Assembly: GCA_023415475.1 (NCBI GenBank)
Contig: JAEZKL010000052.1
Location: 1-15,008 of the forward strand
Direction of reading: 5' to 3'
Origin: Bacillota bacterium
Lineage (GTDB): Bacteria; Bacillota; Clostridia; Lachnospirales; Lachnospiraceae
Length of the DNA: 15,008 nucleotides
Shown here piece after piece: positions 1-6,286 of the stretch (its first letter is position 1; the number at the start of each line of letters is the position of its first letter). The translations under genes were made by a program, and so were the position numbers. The notes under the pieces were generated by a model, which was given only the letters and a program-made list of their open reading frames with translations, was not told the DNA's origin and ran no database searches.

Positions 1-56
1 GCTTCTACATCGACACGCTTTGAGGCCTCAGAAATCATATACCTAACTTCCTCCAC
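1..56 (-). CDS. N-terminus of a MerR-like regulator (partial, runs off the left edge)
   Basis: Only the first 18 codons and part of a nineteenth are in the window. Reading from a GTG at 56 the peptide is VEEVRYMISEASKRVDVEA. This resembles the opening helix-turn-helix of MerR-type regulators, where a short leader precedes an 'I-x-E-A-S/A-K' recognition segment. The start is supported by a GGGAGGG ribosome binding site at 64-70 with 7 nt spacing. An in-frame ATG at 38 would lack such a site. A good promoter lies just upstream. Nothing can be said about the effector or DNA target, because the dimerisation and sensor parts are outside the window. The family call rests on a very short stretch and is tentative. 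Confidence 0.5.
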   Translation of the reverse strand, partial: MEEVRYMISEASKRVDVE

Positions 57-99
57 TCCAATACCCTCCCTTATTATGTAATTATTTTCCACTTTTTAC

Positions 100-127
100 A
101 TTATAACATAGCAAACTTCAATTGCAA
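100..127 (-). promoter_or_regulatory. Promoter of the MerR-like gene
   Basis: On the minus strand a TTGCAA (122-127) is followed after 16 nt by a perfect TATAAT (100-105). The expected transcription start is near 93, giving a leader of about 35 nt before the GTG start with its GGGAGGG site. The hexamers are seen directly; promoter activity is inferred. Confidence 0.6.
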
Positions 128-165
128 GACTATTTCCTCATATTCCCATTTAACTTGTCGACACA

Positions 166-198
166 AAAAGAGGAAACCTCATAGAAGTTTCCTCTTTT
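166..198 (-). terminator. Terminator downstream of the MFS gene
   Basis: Perfect 12-bp inverted repeat AAAAGAGGAAAC (166-177) and GTTTCCTCTTTT (187-198) with a 9-nt loop. On the minus strand it ends in a T run (TTTTTGTG). It lies about 80 bp after the transporter stop codon and before the promoter of the next gene. Confidence 0.75.
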
Positions 199-280
199 CT
201 ACATAACCTTCATATAATAACATCAAATGCCGGGAGAAGCGGAAGAAAACTATACTATGTCTTCTTTCGTTTTTTATCCT

Positions 281-1552
281 TTACACTAAAATGTTTTCCG
301 TTTCCATTCTTTTTTGCTTACGTTTTTCGTAGGTTCCCAGCAGGTACATGGAAAATCCTGCAACTAAGGATATGATAGCAATAATCGGCCATACATTTGT
401 AACATTATTTCTGGCAATAAAGCTTCCCATAATATAGGGTGAAATCGCTTGACCGGTTCCCGTAATAATACTAATGATGGAATTGAACCGTCCACGATGA
501 GTAATTGGTGTATGGTTCGCTATATAAACTCCAATATTGGTGGCATTGATAATCTCTCCTACGGTCCAGACGACTGTGGAAAGGATGAATAACCAAAAGC
601 TCTCCACAAAGAAAAGCATACCAAAACCGATGGCATAAAAGATACCCGATATTGCTACATTGTAAACTGCACGGATCTTTCTTGTAAGCAAGGTAACTAT
701 TGTTGTAAGGAATATTACTTCAAGACAGTTGATCGTCGCAAAGGTTCCAAAGAAGCTTGCCCCGAGCTCTTCACCAAATACCGCCTTGGTCTGTAAGGGT
801 AGACTGAAGTTGGTCTGTGCATAGACGAAGGCATAGAGCATATCAAGGCTGGCAAAGATCAAAAGGGCCGGTCGTTTTAACAATGCAGAAAGTAAGCCTC
901 CCGTTTCTGCCTTCTCCTCATTTCTATCCACTATTACCTGCTCTAATTCCTCTTTCTCCGGCTTTGTCTCCTTCACTAAGAGTGCCAACAAGATAATCGA
1001 TAAGAATGTAGTGATTGCGTCTCCGATGAATAGGAACTTCATGAAATTATTAAACAGAACTCCGGCTATTATAGAGCCTAACGCTGTTCCGGCATTCATG
1101 CCCATATAAAGTAGTGAAAATGCAGCCTGGCGGTTCTCCGGTAAGGTCAAGTCATTCATCATCGCACCGCTGGCGGGTCCGGCTACACTTCCAAAATAGG
1201 AGGACAGGATTAATAACCAGGGTATGTAATGAAAGAGTTCCTGATTGTCCAGTAAGAAGGCACACGGGATTAAGCATAACGCCGCAAGTCCCATGAAGAT
1301 AATCATAATCTTCTTTCTTCCCATCTTATCGGCGAGCTTGCCTCCCAGCAAGGAGCCCGGTACCTGAACCAAGGAAGCTAACAATAGAAATAATCCGACC
1401 TTTTCCTCCCCCATTCCTCCTTTAGAGGTTAATAACAGGGTCATGAAAGGATGTACGAAGTTACCCATTGAGTTTACGACTCTGGCTAGAAATATAACGT
1501 AAACACTTCTGGGTAATCCGAGGTAAGTAAGTTTAGCATGCTTTGTTTCCAA
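281..1552 (-). CDS. MFS transporter, multidrug-efflux type
   Basis: About 423 residues with roughly twelve hydrophobic segments, the standard size for a 12-helix major facilitator. The family signature between helices 2 and 3, GGKLADKMGRKK, is at about residues 70-81. A charged central loop (EEKAETGG region) separates the two six-helix halves. It should move a small molecule across the cytoplasmic membrane by ion coupling; drug/H+ antiport is most likely, but the substrate cannot be read from sequence. Start choice: I prefer TTG at 1552, which has an excellent GGAGGGG site at 1559-1565 with 6 nt spacing. The longer frame opening at ATG 1609 is unlikely, because that ATG sits inside the -10 box of the promoter and so upstream of the transcription start. 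In-frame ATGs at 1582 and 1567 lack ribosome binding sites. The gene is monocistronic, between its own promoter and terminator. Confidence 0.88.
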   Translation of the reverse strand: METKHAKLTYLGLPRSVYVIFLARVVNSMGNFVHPFMTLLLTSKGGMGEEKVGLFLLLASLVQVPGSLLGGKLADKMGRKKIMIIFMGLAALCLIPCAFLLDNQELFHYIPWLLILSSYFGSVAGPASGAMMNDLTLPENRQAAFSLLYMGMNAGTALGSIIAGVLFNNFMKFLFIGDAITTFLSIILLALLVKETKPEKEELEQVIVDRNEEKAETGGLLSALLKRPALLIFASLDMLYAFVYAQTNFSLPLQTKAVFGEELGASFFGTFATINCLEVIFLTTIVTLLTRKIRAVYNVAISGIFYAIGFGMLFFVESFWLFILSTVVWTVGEIINATNIGVYIANHTPITHRGRFNSIISIITGTGQAISPYIMGSFIARNNVTNVWPIIAIISLVAGFSMYLLGTYEKRKQKRMETENILV

Positions 1553-1608
1553 GAATTTCCCCTCCATTCCATTTCGAAACATGATACTAATTAATCCATT
1601 GAAGACCA

Positions 1609-1656
1609 ATTGTACCCATTTATTAAAATTTTGTCAATCACTTTCCGAGTGATTGA
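1609..1656 (-). promoter_or_regulatory. MFS promoter with overlapping inverted-repeat operator
   Basis: TTGACA (minus strand, 1632-1637), exactly 17 nt, then TACAAT (1609-1614): a near-consensus sigma-A promoter. A perfect inverted repeat TCAATCACT-ttccg-AGTGATTGA (9-5-9, 1634-1656) covers most of the -35 box and the DNA just upstream. This is the position and size of a repressor or MerR/MarR/TetR-type operator. The repeat and hexamers are seen directly; the regulator is unknown. Confidence 0.7.
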
Positions 1657-1684
1657 TAAAAAGGAACAAGAAATGTCTATTTTA

Positions 1685-1859
1685 TGAGACCTGCACCAAG
1701 GTTTAGGCTTCGCCATGGTCTCATTGCTTAGACCTGCCCCCCACCTCGATGCCTTCGGCCTCTCGGTGGTATAGGCTTCGCCTATATAAAAATAGAGATG
1801 ACCACACTTTTAAGAGCGAGCTCTTAAGTGTGATCATCTCTATTTTTATGCAGGTCTCA
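1685..1859. repeat. Multi-stem palindromic element downstream of dnaB
   Basis: An 11-bp perfect inverted repeat, TGAGACCTGCA (1685-1695) and TGCAGGTCTCA (1849-1859), encloses further hairpins. These are CCACC...GGTGG (1741-1769) with GCC-TTC-GGC inside, TATAGGC-TTC-GCCTATA (1770-1786), and the dnaB terminator stem (1788-1847). The left outer arm can alternatively pair with GGTCTCA just inside the element. The right outer arm contains the dnaB stop codon. It has no coding potential I trust and looks like a structured intergenic repeat or the relic of one. Confidence 0.5.
1788..1847 (-). terminator. Long hairpin terminator of the gdpP-rplI-dnaB operon
   Basis: The arms run from AAAAATAGAGATG at 1788 to CATCTCTATTTTT ending at 1847. 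They pair over about 28 bp with one mismatch, two unpaired T residues and a tiny loop around 1818. The structure starts 9 nt after the dnaB stop and ends in a T run on the minus strand. Near-symmetry means it could also stop plus-strand transcription. Confidence 0.85.
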
Positions 1860-3185
1860 GCGTTCCAAGTTTGCGAATTTCGTATAGTTCGCCTGCCAAG
1901 CCAGCTTTACGGTACCTACCGGACCATTTCTTTGCTTACCGATAATAATCTCAGATACACCGGGTTCCTCGGTATCTCTATTATAATAATCATCACGATA
2001 GATGAACATTACTACGTCGGCATCCTGCTCGATGGCACCGGATTCACGAAGGTCGGATAGCATCGGTCGTTTATCCGGACGCTGCTCTACCGCACGGCTT
2101 AACTGGGATAGTGCAACTACCGGTACATTTACCTCTCTTGCTAAGGATTTCAACGATCTCGAGATCTCAGAGATCTCCTGTTGTCTTGATTCTGCCTTCT
2201 TACTGCCTGTCATCAGCTGCAGGTAGTCGATGATGATCAGCCCTAGGTTCTTCTCTAATTTAAGCTTTCTGCATTTTGAGCGAAGCTCACTCACCGAGAT
2301 AGCAGAGGTATCATCAATCACCAAATTGGAATTACCGATAATACGTGCACTCTCCATCAGAAGTGCCCAGTCCTCTCCGGATAAGGAGCCGGTACGTATT
2401 GCCTGGGAATCCACTCTGGAGTTCATGGCCAGCATACGCTTAACCAACTGGTCCTGAGACATTTCCAAGCTGAAGATTGCGGTGGTTACATTGGATTTTA
2501 ATGCAACATACTCCGCAATATTAAGTACAAATGCAGTCTTACCCATGGAACGTCTGGCTGCAATCAATATTATATCAGAAGGCTGCAAGCCTGCTGTCTT
2601 ATAATCCAAATCATAAAAGCCCGTTGCGACACCTGTAACACTACCCTGGTTCTTTGCAGCAGCCTCAATACTGTCAATGGAGCGAAGAACCACTTCCTTA
2701 ATATCCGTAAAATCCTTCGTTCCTCTGTTCTGGACGATATCAAACACCTGTTTTTCGGTCTTCTCCATGATTACATCCAGCTTCTCTTTATCCAGATAGC
2801 ATTCATTTGCAGTCTCTTCCGCTACCTTAATCAGTCTTCGGAGCACTGCTTTATCTCTTACGATTTGAGCATAATATCTGACATTGGCCGAGGTAGGAAC
2901 CGCTGTAACCAAATCTCTTATGAATTCCAGACTGCATACCTGAGGCGGCACATCCTTCTCCTTTAATCGATCCTGAAGAGTGACCAGATCGACCGGTTTC
3001 CCTTCATTATAAAGCTCCAGCATGGTCTCATACAGTATCGCATATTGTTGCTCATAAAAATCCGTATTAGTGATTACTTCCGAGGCAGCTACAATAGCAT
3101 CCTTATCCATAATCATTGATCCAATTACCGATTGTTCTGCTTCAGCGCTGTGGGGAAGTATTCTTTTTATAAATGATTCATCCAT
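1857..3185 (-). CDS. dnaB: Replicative DNA helicase DnaB (DnaC in Bacillus naming)
   Basis: A 442-residue protein of the usual length for the ring-shaped hexameric helicase that unwinds DNA 5'-3' on the lagging strand and recruits primase. The N-terminal helical domain (about 10-110) opens with the family-typical PHSAEAEQSVIGSM. The RecA-like domain holds the Walker A loop AARRSMGKT (about 209-217), the Walker B strand IIIDYLQL (317-324), QLSRAVE (361-367) and the KQRNGPVG nucleotide-sensing segment near 407-414. The Walker A loop usually reads ARPSMGKT; here the proline is an arginine (residue 212). No intein is present. The ATG at 3185 has a GGGAGG site with 8 nt spacing. It is the last gene of gdpP-rplI-dnaB, 32 bp after rplI, and is followed by a long hairpin terminator. 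Identification is certain at family level. Confidence 0.97.
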   Translation of the reverse strand: MDESFIKRILPHSAEAEQSVIGSMIMDKDAIVAASEVITNTDFYEQQYAILYETMLELYNEGKPVDLVTLQDRLKEKDVPPQVCSLEFIRDLVTAVPTSANVRYYAQIVRDKAVLRRLIKVAEETANECYLDKEKLDVIMEKTEKQVFDIVQNRGTKDFTDIKEVVLRSIDSIEAAAKNQGSVTGVATGFYDLDYKTAGLQPSDIILIAARRSMGKTAFVLNIAEYVALKSNVTTAIFSLEMSQDQLVKRMLAMNSRVDSQAIRTGSLSGEDWALLMESARIIGNSNLVIDDTSAISVSELRSKCRKLKLEKNLGLIIIDYLQLMTGSKKAESRQQEISEISRSLKSLAREVNVPVVALSQLSRAVEQRPDKRPMLSDLRESGAIEQDADVVMFIYRDDYYNRDTEEPGVSEIIIGKQRNGPVGTVKLAWQANYTKFANLER

Positions 3186-3217
3186 TGGTAATCCTCCCGT
3201 AGCATATATTACATACT

Positions 3218-3664
3218 TTAAATAGCCTCAACCACAACTTTCATCTCTGCGGTCACTTGCGGATGTAATTTTACAGGAACGGTGTAAGAGCCTGCATGCT
3301 TAATCGGGTCATTTAACTGAAGCTTTTTCTTATCAATATCCAGATTGAACTGCTTCTTAGCCGCTTCTACTATTTCCTTAGAGGATACGGAACCAAAGGT
3401 CTTGCCGCCTTCTCCGGCTTTGATGGACAGCTTAATGGTAAGCTCCTCAAGCTTCTTCCCAAAGGCTTTTGCTTCCTCCAGGATCTCCTTCTGTCTCTTC
3501 TCTTCTGCTGCCTTTTGCATATTTAAATCATACAGGTTCTGCTTGGTAGCCTCCATACCTAGTTTCTTCGGCAAAATGAAGTTCCTTGCATAACCATCAC
3601 TCACTTTAACAATTTCGCCTTTCTTACCAAGGGACTTAACATCCTGTGTTAAAATAATTTCCAT
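3218..3664 (-). CDS. rplI: 50S ribosomal protein L9
   Basis: A 148-residue protein of full family length. L9 binds 23S rRNA domain V near the L1 stalk and limits frameshifting and ribosome slippage. The N-terminal RNA-binding domain carries the signature GKKGEIVKVSDGYARNFILP (about 14-33). A long charged connecting helix follows (about 42-75, KQNLYDLNMQKAAEEKRQKE), then the C-terminal domain with KAGEGGKTFGSVSSKEI (about 82-98). The ATG at 3664 is preceded by AAAGGAG with 8 nt spacing. It lies between gdpP and dnaB, the conserved order in Firmicutes. The 181-bp gap to gdpP, filled by a palindromic element, is larger than I would expect for this operon. Confidence 0.97.
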   Translation of the reverse strand: MEIILTQDVKSLGKKGEIVKVSDGYARNFILPKKLGMEATKQNLYDLNMQKAAEEKRQKEILEEAKAFGKKLEELTIKLSIKAGEGGKTFGSVSSKEIVEAAKKQFNLDIDKKKLQLNDPIKHAGSYTVPVKLHPQVTAEMKVVVEAI

Positions 3665-3694
3665 ATTTCTCTCTCCTTTATCGATCGAATTTGT

Positions 3695-3831
3695 AACTAT
3701 TCAGAGCCAATCAGAAATATTCAAAATAAGACGTGACAGCTTGCTGTCTAAGGCTTATTTTAAATATTTTTGTATGGCGTGAGCCAAACAGCGAGAAAAT
3801 CGTAGATTTTCGAGCTTGGTTCTGAATAGTT
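3695..3831. repeat. Three-way-junction palindromic element between gdpP and rplI
   Basis: The outer arms AACTATTCAGAGCCAA (3695-3710) and TTGGTTCTGAATAGTT (3816-3831) pair at 15 of 16 positions. Inside are two stems. One is AAATATTCAAAATAAG (3715-3730) with CTTATTTTAAATATTT (3754-3769), 15 of 16 pairs, enclosing GACAGC-TT-GCTGTC (3735-3748). The other is GAAAATC-GTA-GATTTTC (3795-3811). The element fills almost the whole gap between two operon genes, so it would be transcribed with them. No T run follows on either strand, so it does not look like a simple terminator. Confidence 0.65.
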
Positions 3832-3845
3832 GCTTAATTTGACTA

Positions 3846-5903
3846 CTATTCTCCCTCTTCATGCATCTTGGTTAACGTAGTTTTAAGTTTAATGATTGCA
3901 TCTTGAATTGTTGCATTCTCTAATTGGCTTCCGGCTACACTCAAATGGCCGCCGCCACCCAGCTTTTCCATAATAATCTGAACATTCACTTCATCAATGG
4001 ATCTGGCACTGATATATATCTTACCATTAAATTCTGTAAAAACAAAGGTTGCCTTAATGTCCGTAATATTCAAAAGCTCATTTGCTACCTGAGCACCCAG
4101 AATCATAGGGCTGTCCACCTCTGAGCTTGCACAGACTGCAATTGCATAATGCTTCAGATAAATTTCTGTACTGCTGATTGCATCAGCCTTAATCTTAAAT
4201 TCAGCCATCTCGCTGCGGAAGGATTTACGGATTCGGGTTACATCTGCACCGCTCCTTCGCAGATATGCTGCTGCTTCGAAGGTGCGTACTCCGGTCTTAG
4301 TCAGGAAGTTATTGGTATCGATCATGATACCTGCATATAAAGCATCTGCCTCTACAGGCTTCAACTTTAGATTTCCTCCGATATATTGCATGATTTCTGC
4401 AATCATCTCACTGGTAGAGGAAGCATAAGGCTCAACATAGGATAGGACAGCGGAATCAATCGCTTCATTTGTCTGGCGATGATGGTCAAATATTACGATG
4501 GTTTTCGTATACTCCAGTAGCTCCATGCATTCCAGATAAGACGGCCGGTTAACATCGACAATAACCAAAAGCGTGTTACCGTCTACGACTTCCTTCGCCT
4601 GATCATTCTTTAAGAACATATCTTCTTCATAATCCGGATTATTTACAAACTTATTCATCATTGGACGGAGGGAGGAGGTAACCTCATTAATTACGATATG
4701 GACCTTCTTATTAAAGGATTTCGCGATGCGATATAAACCGATGGCAGAGCCAAAGGAATCCACATCTCCGATTTTATGACCCATTATAACAACCTTATCC
4801 TTGCCCTCCACGAATTCACGGAAAGCATGGGCTTTTACTCTCGCTTTAACACGGGTACTCTTCTCAACGGAAATGCTCTTACCTCCATAGTAAGAGATCT
4901 TCTCCCGATCCTTGATTACCGCCTGATCGCCGCCACGACCAAGAGCTAAATCGATAGCCGCTCTGGCATATTCATAACCGCTGATATAGGTATCTGCATT
5001 TACTCCCATACCGATACTGATCGTAACGGACATCTCATTTCCGATGTTAACGCCTCTGACTTCTTCAAGTATGGAGAACTTGCTGGTCTGAAGGAAAGGC
5101 AGGTATTTCTGTTGGAACACGAAGATATATTTATCTTTCTCCAGCTTCTTTGTGATAGCATCGATTCCCTGCATGTACTTATTAATTTTTCTGTCAACCA
5201 AGGCGGTTAACAGAGATCGCCGAACTTCATCAATGCTTTCAAGGGCTTCCTCATAGTTATCGATATATAATAATCCTGTAACCAGCTTCTGTTCCTTATT
5301 CTCCTTCAAAAGAGAGATAATCTCTGTCTCGTCGTAGAGATACATAGCGATCAGTGCATTTCGACCATCCCATGCACCTTCGTTATCATTTAGATGAAAG
5401 CTGATATCATCCTCAAAATCAGGGGTGATCACCTTACGAAGCAGAACCTTATAATTTCGACCGTGGAGAACCACATGTAGAACCTCATCCATCTCCTTCT
5501 TCGGAAGGACTTCCTCCGTTATCTCGGGAAATATATTAGAGATAGAACGTCTGGCTGCGCTTTTCTCCTGTATAATATCCATGAATTCATCATTACCCCA
5601 TTGCATTCTGCCCTCGAGATCAAGGATGGCATAGGGAAGATGCAATTCCTTTAGCAAACGCTTCTGCACCTGACCGTAATCCATGGCATATCGGACCAGC
5701 TCAGCTGCGATTTTATGGCGTTTTACCAAATAGACGGTCAAAGCCATCACAAAATATATCACAGTAAAAGCAGTCATTACATATCCAGCTAAACGGTCTA
5801 TCAGATAAATACTCAGATTCATGCACAGCAATACCGATGTCAATATAATCGGCCAGAGCAGGTATGCTCTCAGTGCACCACTAAGTTTAATTCTACGGTT
5901 CAT
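3846..5903 (-). CDS. gdpP: Cyclic-di-AMP phosphodiesterase GdpP (YybT family)
   Basis: A 685-residue membrane enzyme that hydrolyses the second messenger c-di-AMP to pApA. Domain order matches the family. Two membrane helices are at about 14-35 and 40-60. A PAS-type sensor follows (about 85-155), then a degenerate GGDEF domain (about 205-340) without an intact GGDEF motif. The DHH catalytic domain has MGHKIGDVDS (374-383), VIVDVN (447-452), FDHH (472-475) and GIMIDTNNF (525-533). The DHHA1 domain ends with LGGGGH (648-653). All expected metal ligands are visible. The first motif reads GHKIGDVD rather than the common GHxNPDxD but keeps both aspartates. The ATG at 5903 follows AAAGGAG with 8 nt spacing, and that site lies in the loop of a small inverted repeat. 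It is the first gene of the gdpP-rplI-dnaB operon. Confidence 0.96.
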   Translation of the reverse strand: MNRRIKLSGALRAYLLWPIILTSVLLCMNLSIYLIDRLAGYVMTAFTVIYFVMALTVYLVKRHKIAAELVRYAMDYGQVQKRLLKELHLPYAILDLEGRMQWGNDEFMDIIQEKSAARRSISNIFPEITEEVLPKKEMDEVLHVVLHGRNYKVLLRKVITPDFEDDISFHLNDNEGAWDGRNALIAMYLYDETEIISLLKENKEQKLVTGLLYIDNYEEALESIDEVRRSLLTALVDRKINKYMQGIDAITKKLEKDKYIFVFQQKYLPFLQTSKFSILEEVRGVNIGNEMSVTISIGMGVNADTYISGYEYARAAIDLALGRGGDQAVIKDREKISYYGGKSISVEKSTRVKARVKAHAFREFVEGKDKVVIMGHKIGDVDSFGSAIGLYRIAKSFNKKVHIVINEVTSSLRPMMNKFVNNPDYEEDMFLKNDQAKEVVDGNTLLVIVDVNRPSYLECMELLEYTKTIVIFDHHRQTNEAIDSAVLSYVEPYASSTSEMIAEIMQYIGGNLKLKPVEADALYAGIMIDTNNFLTKTGVRTFEAAAYLRRSGADVTRIRKSFRSEMAEFKIKADAISSTEIYLKHYAIAVCASSEVDSPMILGAQVANELLNITDIKATFVFTEFNGKIYISARSIDEVNVQIIMEKLGGGGHLSVAGSQLENATIQDAIIKLKTTLTKMHEEGE

Positions 5904-5921
5904 GATAAAGGCTCCTTTATC
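5904..5921 (-). promoter_or_regulatory. gdpP ribosome binding site inside a small hairpin
   Basis: Directly before the gdpP ATG, GATAAAG (5904-5910) and CTTTATC (5915-5921) form a 7-bp inverted repeat with a 4-nt loop. In the mRNA the Shine-Dalgarno AAAGGAG spans the upper stem and loop. This could reduce or tune ribosome access; the effect is inferred only. Confidence 0.4.
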
Positions 5922-5939
5922 TTAAAAAATACTTCAGGA

Positions 5940-6170
5940 CTATGCGGGATAAGCGCGTTGCGCGCTATACGGGATAAGCAACCGTAGCTCGTGAACAAAA
6001 AGTTCACTCGCTCGCGTTGCGCTCTGTGCACTATACGGGATAAGCTCCGTAGCTCGTGAACTAAAAGTTCACTCGCTCGCGTTGCGCGTTTCGTGATATA
6101 AGCGACATCCTGTAAGTACGAGTACTTACGTCTGTCGTTTATATCACGAATCTTTGCTTATCCCGTATAG
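5940..6170. repeat. Nested, tandemly duplicated palindromic element upstream of gdpP
   Basis: CTATRCGGGATAAGC occurs three times in direct orientation (5940-5954, 5965-5979, 6031-6045) and once inverted as GCTTATCCCGTATAG (6156-6170). Copies two and three begin a 66-bp tandem duplication; a 41-nt stretch (5982-6022 and 6047-6087) differs at one base. Each copy carries a GTGAAC-5 nt-GTTCAC hairpin. The first copy appears internally deleted. A long hairpin follows: CGTGATATAAGCGACA (6092-6107) with TGTCGTTTATATCACG (6133-6148), 15 of 16 bases complementary, capped by GTAAGTAC-GA-GTACTTAC. This fills most of the 383-bp gene-free gap between gdpP and the transglutaminase gene. Confidence 0.75.
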
Positions 6171-6197
6171 TATAACATTAAAAGGTTGTATTTTAAA
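6169..6197 (-). promoter_or_regulatory. Possible gdpP operon promoter
   Basis: On the minus strand TTTAAA (6192-6197), 17 nt, then TATACT (6169-6174). The -35 box matches consensus at only four positions. If used, transcription would begin near 6162, placing the entire palindromic element in a leader of about 260 nt ahead of gdpP. No better promoter was seen closer to the gene. Confidence 0.35.
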
Positions 6198-6224
6198 GAG
6201 TAATATTTTCAAAGTATCTACGAT

Positions 6225-6261
6225 AAAAATCTCAAGATTCTTTGATGGTCTTGAGATTTTT
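6225..6261 (-). terminator. Terminator of the HAD-transglutaminase unit
   Basis: Perfect 13-bp inverted repeat AAAAATCTCAAGA (6225-6237) and TCTTGAGATTTTT (6249-6261), 11-nt loop, with a T run on the minus strand, about 26 bp after the transglutaminase stop codon. Confidence 0.85.
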
Positions 6262-6286
6262 AATCGTTCTATTCGTTTCTGCATTG

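Noticed and set aside
1749..2060. 103-codon plus-strand frame starting in the dnaB terminator region
   Set aside because: Its start is inside hairpin sequence and most of it is antisense to the dnaB C-terminus.
5000..5197. 65-codon minus-strand frame inside gdpP
   Set aside because: It is a different frame within the GGDEF-like domain of gdpP, with no ribosome binding site and no motif.
5940..6095. CRISPR-like repeats
   Set aside because: The direct repeats are a 66-bp tandem duplication plus one partial copy, without unique spacers of regular size and without cas genes nearby.
5940..6170. c-di-AMP (ydaO-type) riboswitch ahead of gdpP
   Set aside because: It was considered because GdpP degrades c-di-AMP. 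The region is made of tandem and inverted copies of its own units and I could not recognise the conserved riboswitch core. A covariance-model search would settle it.
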